A stretch of DNA of 64,000 nucleotides, taken from contig NC_007761.1 in the NCBI RefSeq assembly GCF_000092045.1, positions 3,351,001 to 3,415,000 on the forward strand, written 5' to 3'. The notes below the pieces were generated by a model. The model searched no databases and was not told the DNA's origin. It saw only the letters and a list, made by a program, of their open reading frames with translations. How positions within the stretch are numbered: the first letter of the stretch is position 1; every line of letters starts with the position of its first letter. Below, piece by piece: positions 42,139 through 50,822 of the stretch. The position numbers were made by a program, and so were the translations under genes. Source of the DNA: Rhizobium etli CFN 42. GTDB taxonomy: Bacteria > Pseudomonadota > Alphaproteobacteria > Rhizobiales > Rhizobiaceae.

Positions 42139-43758
42139 TCACGCCAGGACGTGCGAGGCGTGACTGCTATGGAATGCGTCGATGTTGATCGACACGCTCA
42201 AGCCGTCGGTATCGATATGGGAAGCGCCATCGGAGATTTTGTATTGGAAGAACTCACTGACGTTGCCGCTGAGGCCTGCGAGTTTGGTGGCATCGACCGT
42301 ATAACTATAGTCGCCGTCGCTTTCGACGTGGATGACGCCGTATTTTCCGGTCAGCGTCAGGCCGTGCTTGTCCACCGCGCTGTCACCGAAGCGGCGAAGC
42401 AGTATCGTGCCGTTACTCGCATTGTCGTTATCAAGCAGATTTCCGTGATAGGCACTGCCGGTATCCTCCGCGATCTTCAAGCTATCGTGGACCGCAACAA
42501 TTTTCGGAACGACCACTGCAGGCACGGTCGCGGCCGGCGTTTCCACGCTCGGCGCCGGAGAACTTACCTGAGGCACCGGTACCTCCACATGTTCGGAAAC
42601 CGGTGCCACAGGAGTCTGCTCATTGCTCGACGACGTGTCGCCGCTCGCGCTCGCTGCTGGGCTGTCAAGCTCAGCCTGCGCTTGTTCGAGCGTCTTGTTT
42701 TCACCGATGGAGAACGTGTTCTGCGCAGCGATTGCGGCGGGCATCGTCAGCGTCGACACCGAACTATCGATGACATTGTCGTAGAAGGAGCCCGATGCAG
42801 ACCTGTCGACCTTCAGTGCCGACGCTGTCAGGTCGTCGAAGACATTGTCGTGGACAATGATGTTCTCGCGGAGATAGGCGGGATTGCCGACAGCGCTGAC
42901 CAGGACGCCGTAGACGCCGTCATGCAGATAATTTCCGCTAATGTCGTAGTTTTTCGCATCGCCGGAGTCGCCAAGGCCGATGCCGTACGACCAGCTGTAG
43001 CCGCCATATCCTGAGATGTCATTGTCATGGATGGCGATGTTCGTGCCCGCCTGAGCGCTCAGCCCGAAACCGCCGCCGACAAGCGTATTGCCCTCAACCA
43101 CGGCATCTTGTGCCCGGATCAGCACCAGGACGCCCTTCGCGCTATTGGTTTCTGTCTGCTCGAGATGATTGTCCTTGATCAGGATATTGCTGCTGTTGTT
43201 GAGCTGAATGGCGTCAGCCACGCTCCCCTGACTGTTGGTAACGGTATTGTTGACGAGGGTGACGCCCTTGACGTTATCCATCCAAATGCCATCGCCATGC
43301 ACACCAGTCAGGATGCTATTCTCGATCGTGATGTTCTGGCTACTTTGGAAGCTGAGCGAGCCGGCCTTTCCGGACAGACCGGTATTCGAGACCTCGACGT
43401 TGCGGATGATCCAGTTCGATACACTCCCGGCATAGATCGCGTTGGCGCCAGTATCGGCGATCTTGATGTTCTCGACAATGATGTTCGAAGCCTTGGAACC
43501 GTGTATCCCGTTATTGCTGCTGTGAATGACCGGCGCATCACCGATGCCATAGCTGCCGATGGTGATCGGAGCGCTGACAGTGCCGGAATATTTCAGGTCG
43601 AACTGCTCGTTAAATACGCTTCCGGCAGCAAGCAGCACGCTGTCGCCAGGATTTAGTTTTAAGGCTTCAACAGCGGACAACGTCGCAAAGGCTGAACTCT
43701 CACCGGTTCCGCTGTTATAGTCGGATCCCGTCACTGAATTCACGTAATAGACGGTCAT
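42139..43758 (-). CDS. Secreted right-handed beta-helix protein with C-terminal cadherin-like (Ra/VCBS) domain
   Basis: A 539-residue protein. It starts MTVYYVNSVTGSDYNSGTGE, the usual opening of parallel beta-helix carbohydrate-active proteins, with repeats such as NIIVENIKIADTGANAIYAG, NITIENSILTGVHGDGIWMD and NILIKDNHLEQTE to about residue 360. A Pro/Ser/Val-rich linker (about 380-430) joins it to a domain like the RapA repeats (SGNLLDNDNASNGTILLRRF, KYGVIHVESDGDYSYTVDA, YKISDGASHIDTDG). There is no N-terminal signal, as expected for PrsDE cargo. ATG 43758 has GGGAG 8 nt upstream. Lyase, epimerase or glycanase activity on EPS is plausible; catalytic residues cannot be assigned. Confidence 0.78.
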   Translation of the reverse strand: MTVYYVNSVTGSDYNSGTGESSAFATLSAVEALKLNPGDSVLLAAGSVFNEQFDLKYSGTVSAPITIGSYGIGDAPVIHSSNNGIHGSKASNIIVENIKIADTGANAIYAGSVSNWIIRNVEVSNTGLSGKAGSLSFQSSQNITIENSILTGVHGDGIWMDNVKGVTLVNNTVTNSQGSVADAIQLNNSSNILIKDNHLEQTETNSAKGVLVLIRAQDAVVEGNTLVGGGFGLSAQAGTNIAIHDNDISGYGGYSWSYGIGLGDSGDAKNYDISGNYLHDGVYGVLVSAVGNPAYLRENIIVHDNVFDDLTASALKVDRSASGSFYDNVIDSSVSTLTMPAAIAAQNTFSIGENKTLEQAQAELDSPAASASGDTSSSNEQTPVAPVSEHVEVPVPQVSSPAPSVETPAATVPAVVVPKIVAVHDSLKIAEDTGSAYHGNLLDNDNASNGTILLRRFGDSAVDKHGLTLTGKYGVIHVESDGDYSYTVDATKLAGLSGNVSEFFQYKISDGASHIDTDGLSVSINIDAFHSSHASHVLA

Positions 43759-44447
43759 GCTGCGATCTCCCGAGGTTATGGAAGACCTTCTAACTGCGGA
43801 CATCTCTCCGGCTGCTAAAATGAAACACTAAAATGCGTGATATCTCGGAATATTCTTACGTTCTGAGCATGGTTATTCTAGTGTACGCAAATTATTGTAT
43901 CACGATAAAGTTGTAGAGCTCTACAAATCGCCCGTTCTACCTGGATTCGGCACGTCTGCCGCACTATGATCCGGAGCAAGCTGAAGCCGGCATATACCCG
44001 CTCCAGCGCAGCACAACGTTCCCCAACCCAAACCCATATGCAGTTACCGGGAATTTATTTCCGCGATATGCGACAACTCGAAGGGGGAGATGGTCCTGCG
44101 ATATCGCAGATCTGCTGAATATCCGTCGTGACACAGAATAACACTTCGTGGTTATACACCACCGGGCAACCTTACTACATTTGCCATTGAATAATGATTT
44201 CACTAACCCCAAGACCGATCCAACACGACGGCAACGGCTTAGACGATCACTAATTGTTAAAACTATAATATTTAAGACTTTCATCGACTTATGTATGTTG
44301 TACGCGTATCGCTATCGATCAATACACTCTCAAGTGCTTATCTGTTGTTAACTACACGCTTGACTCCATGTATTAAGATACCATTAATCATGCGGCTCGC
44401 TGAAGTCAAAAGTGACCGGCGAAGATCAAATTCAAGGAGAGACACAG
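43759..44447. other. Divergent intergenic region with palindrome
   Basis: 689 bp between divergent Rap-domain genes; AT-rich, especially 44150-44400. A perfect 16-bp palindrome TTGTAGAGCTCTACAA lies at 43911-43926, about 150 bp upstream of the beta-helix gene, and could be an operator. The minus frame 43964-44284 and plus frames at 44148-44351 and 44291-44581 show no domain or ribosome site. Confidence 0.45.
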
Positions 44448-45155
44448 ATGGCTATTCACGCAACCGACGATACTGCAACATTTCTGGAAACCGACGTCAT
44501 TTCCGGGAACCTGCTCAGCAACGACACATCCGATGGCAACCTTTTCCTACGCGCCTTCGACCAGCAGAGCGTTGGTGCTAAGCAGGGCAACAATCAGATT
44601 ACCGCAATCGCAGGCGACTACGGCACGTTCTACGTCAAGCCGGACGGAAGCTATACTTACGTATTGAGCGATGCTGCAAAGGTCGGCTTCACAGCCGGTG
44701 AGACGCTCCACGAAAAGGTTTCCTACAAAATCTCCGATGGCGCGGGCCATACCGATTTCGGCCTATTCACGCTGAATATCCAGGGTGTCACTCAGGTAAA
44801 GCCGATTGCTATTGACGACCATCTCAGCTTCAACGAGGGCGACGCCATCGGCGGCAATCTGCTGACTAACGACATTCCTGGCGACAATGGCCACCTTTTC
44901 CTGCGTCAGTTCGGCAACACCAGCGTAAACGGCGACCCGACCGCAACAACGAACATTGCCGGTACTTATGGGACCTTCCACGTCAAGGCGGACGGCTCGT
45001 TTACCTATGACCTAGCCTCGGACATCGCTCCGGGAGACCATATCACCGAAACCATCCAGTACTACAAGATCTCCGATGGTCAGGGCCATACGGATGTCGG
45101 CGTTCTCACGCTCAACATTACGGGCACGGACGTCGTCTCCGGCGCCACCGTCTGA
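44448..45155 (+). CDS. rapA: RapA-type calcium-binding secreted lectin/adhesin, two cadherin-like repeats
   Basis: A 235-residue protein made of two tandem Ra (cadherin-like, VCBS-type) domains: residues about 1-112 (ATDDTATFLETDVISGNLLS, YGTFYVKPDGSYTYVLSDAA, YKISDGAGHTDFG) and 117-228 (AIDDHLSFNEGDAIGGNLLT, YGTFHVKADGSFTYDLASDI, YKISDGQGHTDVG). Size and architecture match the Rhizobium RapA adhesins, which bind EPS in a calcium-dependent way and are exported by PrsDE. No N-terminal signal peptide. The ATG at 44448 follows AAGGAGAG at good spacing. It is divergent to the beta-helix gene. Confidence 0.88.
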   Translation: MAIHATDDTATFLETDVISGNLLSNDTSDGNLFLRAFDQQSVGAKQGNNQITAIAGDYGTFYVKPDGSYTYVLSDAAKVGFTAGETLHEKVSYKISDGAGHTDFGLFTLNIQGVTQVKPIAIDDHLSFNEGDAIGGNLLTNDIPGDNGHLFLRQFGNTSVNGDPTATTNIAGTYGTFHVKADGSFTYDLASDIAPGDHITETIQYYKISDGQGHTDVGVLTLNITGTDVVSGATV

Positions 45156-45481
45156 TCATCGATAAACCGTCGATGATGCAACGCCCGCTGCTTGCGCGGC
45201 GGACGTTGTCGGCTATCAACCAGTACCGTCACGAAATTTAGCCGATGGCATCACTGAGTAACGGGCGTCTTACAGGACGCGCAAAGGACGCTGTTACGTT
45301 CGCATTTCTGGTGTCGCGCTTTCCGAAAATCGAATTCCGATTTTCGGGCTGACACGCCAACTCTTTATTTCTCGCATGTTGTTATCACGACGTGCCTTTT
45401 CCGCTCTGGCAATATTTCATCTCAGATGCGGGTTTAGACAGCTTAAGCTTGCAGCTCTTCAGGAATGGCGGAGAACGATTA
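45156..45481. other. Intergenic with hairpins and a dispersed palindromic repeat
   Basis: Two inverted repeats follow rapA: TCATCGA/TCGATGA at about 45156-45177 and CAACGCCCGCTGC/GCGGCGGACGTTG at about 45179-45208, a possible U-poor terminator. Further on lies the repeat element at 45311-45347. Short plus-strand frames here are shadows. Confidence 0.4.
45311..45347 (+). repeat. Palindromic dispersed repeat, copy 1
   Basis: GTGTCGCGCTTTCCGAAAAT continues into a palindrome, CCGAAAATCG-AATTC-CGATTTTCGG (45323-45347). The same unit of about 30 bp with one substitution and one indel recurs inverted at 54832-54861. This looks like a rhizobial intergenic mosaic-type repeat. Confidence 0.6.
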
Positions 45482-46183
45482 TCAGCCGCAGCGCTGCCGA
45501 AACCGCGCTGTCGCTCCCTCTCCCACGCTCGCCCAAGTTCGATCGAAGATCGGGCGGAGCTGCGGGTTGATCTTCTTTATCGCGGCATTGACCATGCAGC
45601 GATCGCCAAGTTTCAGCATTGTGGTGAGATCGCTATCAAGCGCAGTGTTTGCCGCGGAAAGCGTCACGCTGGTAAAATTGTTCCAGAAATAAAACCGCGA
45701 CAGAATCATTCCTTGATCGTGGGGCGCGAGCACGACCGAACGCTCCATCATTTCCGCAATCGAGACCGGCTCTTCTGCGATTTTCGACTGCACAGCGGCA
45801 AGTCGAAGCCAAAAGTTGCTATTCGTCGGCATGCACGAGAGGGCATGGCGCAAATATTGACGCGCATTTGACGCGGCAGCGGCCCAAGCGTCGTAGTTGC
45901 CATTGACGTTTTGTCGATCGAGCTGCGTCAGTACGAGCGTGACGCCGGCGGCGACGATGTCAGATCGGCAATAGTGCCCTTCGATCACCTCGACAGCGCG
46001 CGCCGCATATCTGCCGGTGATATCGTTCGGGACAGTTTCGCCACGTTCTATCCTCTCGGCAACGAGCGAAATGCTGGCCGTCCTTATCGAAGCATAGAGC
46101 TGTCGGCCAGCCAGCACCGTAAAGACAACGGCGGCGATGAGGAAAACGATTCTCGTGGGCGAAACATACCGAATGCCGAGCAT
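45482..46183 (-). CDS. Membrane-anchored protein of the EPS export group, unknown
   Basis: A 233-residue protein with one N-terminal membrane helix (IVFLIAAVVFTVLAGRQLYA) and a periplasmic helical part that looks like weak TPR repeats (SNARQYLRHALSCMPTNSNF, MMERSVVLAPHDQGMI). Its ATG overlaps the stop of the Wzc-type kinase gene by one base (TGATG), so it is co-translated with it. It may be an accessory of the Wza-Wzc export complex; no family assigned. Confidence 0.7.
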   Translation of the reverse strand: MLGIRYVSPTRIVFLIAAVVFTVLAGRQLYASIRTASISLVAERIERGETVPNDITGRYAARAVEVIEGHYCRSDIVAAGVTLVLTQLDRQNVNGNYDAWAAAASNARQYLRHALSCMPTNSNFWLRLAAVQSKIAEEPVSIAEMMERSVVLAPHDQGMILSRFYFWNNFTSVTLSAANTALDSDLTTMLKLGDRCMVNAAIKKINPQLRPIFDRTWASVGEGATARFRQRCG

Positions 46184-48459
46184 CAGCTTTCGGTATAGTA
46201 CCGCGAATAGCGCTTATAATAATACTCACTGGAACCGAATGTCCGGTAGAGCTTCATCTGCGCTGGATCGACCTTGGTCAATATGGCGCCGACGCACTTC
46301 GAATAGAGATCCGGCTCCGACAACAGTGTCGACTGAACCACCTTCCGCGAAGTCTTGCCCCACTCGATCACGAACACGACCGCGTCGAGCTTCGGGTTAA
46401 TGGCGCGTGCATCCACCACCGGAGCCAGAGGAGGCAAGTCGACGATAATGTAATCGAAACTTTGACGCGCAAGCTCGAGAAGCTGATCCATGCCGCGCGA
46501 CGCAAGCAGCTCCGACGAATGCGGAACGCGATACCGTGCCACGGTCGGCAGGAATGCGAGCTTTGTTCTGGGGTCGAGGAGAATGAGATCCTTCAGCGGA
46601 CGATTATCGACGATTGCTTCAAGCAAGCCGGCTTCCGCGTGGCGGCCGATGGCCCGCGTCGCTCCCGGATTTCGCATATCGCCGTCGATAAGCAGGCACC
46701 GTGCACCTTGCATGGCCAAAAGCTTGGCAAAATTGATGGCTGTTGTCGACTTACCTTCACCGGGCAAGCTCGACACCACACCGATGACTTTGCAGCGCTG
46801 GTCGGACGCACTGATATCGATCGCGATTTTCGCGCTTCGAAGCGTCTCGGCGAAAGCCGACAGCGGATGCTCCTCGACATAAGTCGTGGTCTTGCCGCCC
46901 CTGGCGATGCTTCGGGGATTCCCGGGATCGACGAGCGTCGGATCCTCGACGTTGTTCTCGATCAACGGCATGACGCCAAGAGATTCGACGTCGAGCATGT
47001 CCTTCACATCGTCACCGGTGCGGAAGAAGCGATCGCGGAATTCACGGAAAGCTCCAATGCCGCTACCGAACGCGCAACCCAGGAACATGGCGAAAGCGAT
47101 GACGAGGCTTCTTTTCGGCGCGCTCGGCTTTGTCGGCGTCTCCGCAGTCGTGATGATACGTGCGGCGGTAATCGGGAAGCTCTGCTGCTGGATCGCTTCT
47201 TGATAGCGCGCCAGGAAGCTCTGATAGAGGTTCTTATAAGTATCCCGCGTCCGCTCGAGCTCGCGGAGCTGTACCTGCGTCTCGCCGGCCGTTGCGGCCA
47301 CACCCGTTGCCTTATCGACGCTGTCACGCAGCGATTTTTCGCGGGATTGCGCAACCGTAAGTTCGCTCTGGTAGCTCTCGGCGATGCGATTCAGCTCGTC
47401 AAACATGAGCCGCTCATATTCGGCCATCTCAGCACGGAGCCGAACCGCCTGGACGTGGTCGGGACCAAGCCGCGCCTCGATCTCAGCCTCGAGCTTCGAA
47501 GCTTCCAGATATTTCTTGCGAAGGTCGTTTGAAATCGAGCTGTCAAGCACATCGGTCACGATCGCATCGGTCTGCTTGGCTTCGATGATCGACTTGATGC
47601 GGGTATATTTCGCCTCGGCCTGCGCCGTTTCGGCCTGAGCCTTGATCAACTGGCTGTTCAGCTCGGAAAGCTGCTGCTCGCTGAGCAAAGTGCCCGATCC
47701 TGCCTCGACAAGTCCATGCTCGCTGCGGAACTTCTGCACTGCGAGGTCGGTGTCCAGCGCCTGTTGCCGGAGTTCTTCGATACGCTCCTGCAGCCACTCG
47801 CCGGCCCGGCGGGTCGCCTCATATTTCGAATTGAGCTTATCAACCAGATAAACATCGGCGATGGCGGCGGCAATTTCTCGCGCCAGATCCGGCGACTGCG
47901 AGGTATAGCTGACGTCGAGGACGTAGGATTTGCCGACACGCTCGACATCGATATTTCCGGCGACGGTTTCCGCAGCCCATCGCCGCTTCATTTCCGCATC
48001 GGGAGCAACGGCCCCGTCATCGGCAAACCAGGAGCGAAAATTGACCAGGGATTTCAGCGTTGCGACAGAAAAAAGCGAGTTCTTTTGCGCCGTGAACACA
48101 GGATCGTCGACAAGTTTCAGCTTGTCTACGACCGCATAGGCGATCGTGTCGGACTTCAACAGCTCGACCTGACTGAGGACCGTGCCCTCGTCATCGTCCA
48201 GCTGGCCGAAAGCCGCCAGTTGATTAATCATCTGATTGTCGCTGCGGTCGATCAGCACTTTGGTCTCGGCCGTGTAGACCGGCACCGCAGTCAGGACATA
48301 GACGACACCAAGAATGGCGAAGGCGAAAGCGCACACCGCGACGATCCGCCATTGCCGGCGAACGATTGCGATCAGCTTGTCGAAATCGATGAAATCAGCT
48401 TCGTTTCCTGTATCGCGGGAAGCGTCGATACGCGGCGTAAGTTTATCTGGCGACAGCAA
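46183..48459 (-). CDS. Wzc-type polysaccharide co-polymerase / tyrosine autokinase
   Basis: A 758-residue inner-membrane protein. Wzz-like N-terminal part with helix 1 (IVAVCAFAFAILGVVYVLTA, about 39-58), a long periplasmic coiled coil (about 200-420), helix 2 (SLVIAFAMFLGCAFGSGIGA) and a cytoplasmic BY-kinase domain: Walker A SSLPGEGKSTT near residue 562, Walker A' LLIDGDMRNP, Walker B YIIVDLPPL. The C-terminus is a tyrosine cluster (SSEYYYKRYSRYYTES), the phosphorylated tail. It controls chain length and export of the polysaccharide with the Wza-like protein encoded upstream. Confidence 0.9.
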   Translation of the reverse strand: MLSPDKLTPRIDASRDTGNEADFIDFDKLIAIVRRQWRIVAVCAFAFAILGVVYVLTAVPVYTAETKVLIDRSDNQMINQLAAFGQLDDDEGTVLSQVELLKSDTIAYAVVDKLKLVDDPVFTAQKNSLFSVATLKSLVNFRSWFADDGAVAPDAEMKRRWAAETVAGNIDVERVGKSYVLDVSYTSQSPDLAREIAAAIADVYLVDKLNSKYEATRRAGEWLQERIEELRQQALDTDLAVQKFRSEHGLVEAGSGTLLSEQQLSELNSQLIKAQAETAQAEAKYTRIKSIIEAKQTDAIVTDVLDSSISNDLRKKYLEASKLEAEIEARLGPDHVQAVRLRAEMAEYERLMFDELNRIAESYQSELTVAQSREKSLRDSVDKATGVAATAGETQVQLRELERTRDTYKNLYQSFLARYQEAIQQQSFPITAARIITTAETPTKPSAPKRSLVIAFAMFLGCAFGSGIGAFREFRDRFFRTGDDVKDMLDVESLGVMPLIENNVEDPTLVDPGNPRSIARGGKTTTYVEEHPLSAFAETLRSAKIAIDISASDQRCKVIGVVSSLPGEGKSTTAINFAKLLAMQGARCLLIDGDMRNPGATRAIGRHAEAGLLEAIVDNRPLKDLILLDPRTKLAFLPTVARYRVPHSSELLASRGMDQLLELARQSFDYIIVDLPPLAPVVDARAINPKLDAVVFVIEWGKTSRKVVQSTLLSEPDLYSKCVGAILTKVDPAQMKLYRTFGSSEYYYKRYSRYYTES

Positions 48460-48510
48460 TTTCGATCTCCAACAAAGGCGTCAAGCGCCAAGATCTACAG
48501 GCAATTCCAG

Positions 48511-49242
48511 CTATTGTGTGACCGGGACACTCTGACTTGTCGACTCCGTCGTGTCAGTGGACGACTGTCCTCCCCCATTCGTGCTGACAAACGTAGTGGT
48601 GGTACTAGTGGTGCTCGAAGACGAGTCGGAATCTGCGTTCGAGACTGTCAGCGTACCGGCAGTCGTCGCAGCGCCGTCGAAAGGCGTGCCATCGTCTGAT
48701 CCCGGGCCGGTTTGTCCAACCTGCCCATCATTGCCGATGCCGGGTGCTGCGGCGGCAGCACTTGCGCCGGGGCCGAGCGCCGCGGTACCGCCTTCGGCCA
48801 GGACCTTTGCAAAGGCAGCGAGCAGCGGCCCGAGGTTCGGATCGGCGCTCGCCGCCTCGGCGACAGCCTTTTCGATAATCAGCTTGAATTGCGGATCTGA
48901 CACCTGGCAGCTGTTTGCCGCCCGCGCGAGACCGGAGCCGATAGCCGCCATCTGTGCGGCATTCGCCTTCTTGGCCTGCTCGATCACCGGCGACAGCGCG
49001 TCATTGCTGCTTCCGACCAGCGCACGAACACGCGACGACAGAACCAAGGGATCGGACATATCGAGCAGAAGGGCGGGATTGGCCGTAAACCCGCTGACAT
49101 CAACGGAAGTCAGGCTTGCGGGACCCAGGCAAGCAGCCGCAAAGGCGTTCGAAGTCATGCCGACAAAAATTGCCGCGAGAATTCCGCTATATGCAAGTTT
49201 ACGATGCACACTAAACCGTGCCATAAAGGTGGCTTCCTTCAT
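48511..49242 (-). CDS. Exported protein with low-complexity Ser/Thr tail
   Basis: A 243-residue protein encoded between the Wza-like and Wzc-like genes. It has a signal peptide (SGILAAIFVGMTSNAFA-AA), a helical central domain (LDMSDPLVLSSRVRALVGSS, IEQAKKANAAQMAAIGSGLA, with cysteines in AACLG and NSCQV), then a Gly/Asp-rich and Ser/Thr-rich tail (DSDSSSSTTSTTTTF, SSTDTTESTSQS) of 80 residues. ATG 49242 has AGAGG 6 nt upstream; ATG 49224 is possible. The tail suggests a surface-exposed or wall-interacting end. Unknown function, probably tied to export. Confidence 0.72.
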   Translation of the reverse strand: MKEATFMARFSVHRKLAYSGILAAIFVGMTSNAFAAACLGPASLTSVDVSGFTANPALLLDMSDPLVLSSRVRALVGSSNDALSPVIEQAKKANAAQMAAIGSGLARAANSCQVSDPQFKLIIEKAVAEAASADPNLGPLLAAFAKVLAEGGTAALGPGASAAAAAPGIGNDGQVGQTGPGSDDGTPFDGAATTAGTLTVSNADSDSSSSTTSTTTTFVSTNGGGQSSTDTTESTSQSVPVTQ

Positions 49243-49309
49243 CAAATCCTCTATCGGAAACAGGCCACCGGCACCGATCGTTTGCGATCGGCGCCGGCTA
49301 TTTCCCCAA

Positions 49310-50521
49310 TCAGCGCCCGAGCTCTCGCACCGCACTACGGGTATCGCGTGCGTCGTCCGTCACGCCGGCAACAGTGGACGATACCGAGTTTACGATGTCA
49401 AGGAACTTGACCAATTCGATAGAGTCCGAATTGGAAATATAGATAATATCCTTGTCTTCCATCTTGAATTGCTGAGCGGCAAACAGGGTTGCCGGATCAC
49501 GGAGATTGGCGCGGATAATCACCGGAACCGTATCGCCCGCAAACCGCGTCGTATCTACATGCATCGCCGCAAGAGTCTTCCTCGGGACAAGGCGATAGAG
49601 CAGGACCTGGGCTGGATCCGCACGGTCGTCGCGCAAGCCGCCCGCCTTCGCGATGGCCTCTCCGAGAGTCAGATCCGACTCTTCGAAATCGAACCGGCCG
49701 CTGACGCCGGCGGCGCCGAGCGCCAGGAAGGTGCGGCGCTCATGATCGACCGAGATCGTATCATCCGGCGCGACATAGATGTTCTCCGCCGGATTTTTCA
49801 ACAGCGTATTGTAGGCGACGGTCGCCGTTCTGCCGCGGCGCTGCAGCGTCACATTCGTTTCGATGTTATTGGTCGTCAAACCGCCCGCGGCAGAAATAAC
49901 GTCGAGAATGCGCTCACCGGCCGGACTGATCTGAACGCGCTGAGGATTGTTGACGTCACCCAGCACTGCCACCTGACTGGAGCGGTTGGTCGTCGTGGTG
50001 ATAACCACCTGCGGCTCGATTGCGCGACTGGCCAGACGATCCTCGACATCCTGCTCAACGGTCTCCTTCAGACGACCGGCAGCCGGAACGCGACCCGCAT
50101 AGGGGATCGTGATCGTTCCGTTTCTATCGATGGTCTGCGCCGGCAGAGAGATATAATTGCCGGGCCGGCTACCGGCGTCGGAGGGAATGAAGAGACCGCC
50201 GGACTGAGCTTCGAAAATCGCAACCTCGACGACATCGCCATAACCGAGCGGAATTTCAGGCGCACCGCCGCGCCCACCGCCAAAACCCTTGAAGGAGGTC
50301 GGCTGCGGAGAGGTGAAATAGGACAGAACGTTCTTGCTTAGATCAACCAGGGCGTAGTCGATACCGACGCGACGCTCCTTCGTTGTTACCTTTACCGCCG
50401 CCCCTCGATCGACATCTTTGTGATCTGGACCGGATCTTGGCAAGGACGTGCAGCTTGCCAATATACTCGTTAGCGCTACAACAATGGCGACGCGTGTACT
50501 ACCGACAGGAAAACAACCCAT
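49310..50521 (-). CDS. Wza-type outer-membrane polysaccharide export lipoprotein
   Basis: A 403-residue OPX-family protein. Signal peptide with lipobox LASC (Cys24), then the Poly_export domain (IPLGYGDVVEVAIFEAQSGG, RNGTITIPYAGRVPAAGRLK) and SLBB domains (SQVAVLGDVNNPQRVQISPA, RRTFLALGAAGVSGRFDFEE, DIIYISNSDSIELVKFLDIV). It would form the outer-membrane exit pore working with the Wzc-like kinase. The start is uncertain: ATG 50521 is used because a normal lipoprotein signal starts there; a TTG at 50563 would add 14 residues. Confidence 0.9.
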   Translation of the reverse strand: MGCFPVGSTRVAIVVALTSILASCTSLPRSGPDHKDVDRGAAVKVTTKERRVGIDYALVDLSKNVLSYFTSPQPTSFKGFGGGRGGAPEIPLGYGDVVEVAIFEAQSGGLFIPSDAGSRPGNYISLPAQTIDRNGTITIPYAGRVPAAGRLKETVEQDVEDRLASRAIEPQVVITTTTNRSSQVAVLGDVNNPQRVQISPAGERILDVISAAGGLTTNNIETNVTLQRRGRTATVAYNTLLKNPAENIYVAPDDTISVDHERRTFLALGAAGVSGRFDFEESDLTLGEAIAKAGGLRDDRADPAQVLLYRLVPRKTLAAMHVDTTRFAGDTVPVIIRANLRDPATLFAAQQFKMEDKDIIYISNSDSIELVKFLDIVNSVSSTVAGVTDDARDTRSAVRELGR

Positions 50522-50822
50522 AGAATAACCCGTGTTGACGCCCTTGAAGCTACTGCTCCGCAATCGGACAAATTACAAGACAATCCCTGATCAATAATTA
50601 CCGAACGCCGTTTATCATTCTCTAACTGTGGCAGCCCGGCAACGCCGAGCCCTTCAGCAAACGAACGGCCTCAGCCCGGCTCTCTGACGCCGGCAAAAAT
50701 CAAAAGGCTGGTCCGCTATAAAATTTCTTGCGTTTAAGAGTCAACCCGCAGCCCTGATTCAATCGGCATTTTCGAAAAACCTTCATAAATTCCATTCATT
50801 TAAACCATTAGGTGCGGACCGG

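Noticed and set aside
48551..50341. 596-codon plus-strand open frame
   Set aside because: It lies antisense to the exported Ser/Thr protein and the Wza-like gene, both with signal peptides and recognisable domains; the frame has no domain and uses codons unlike the other genes.
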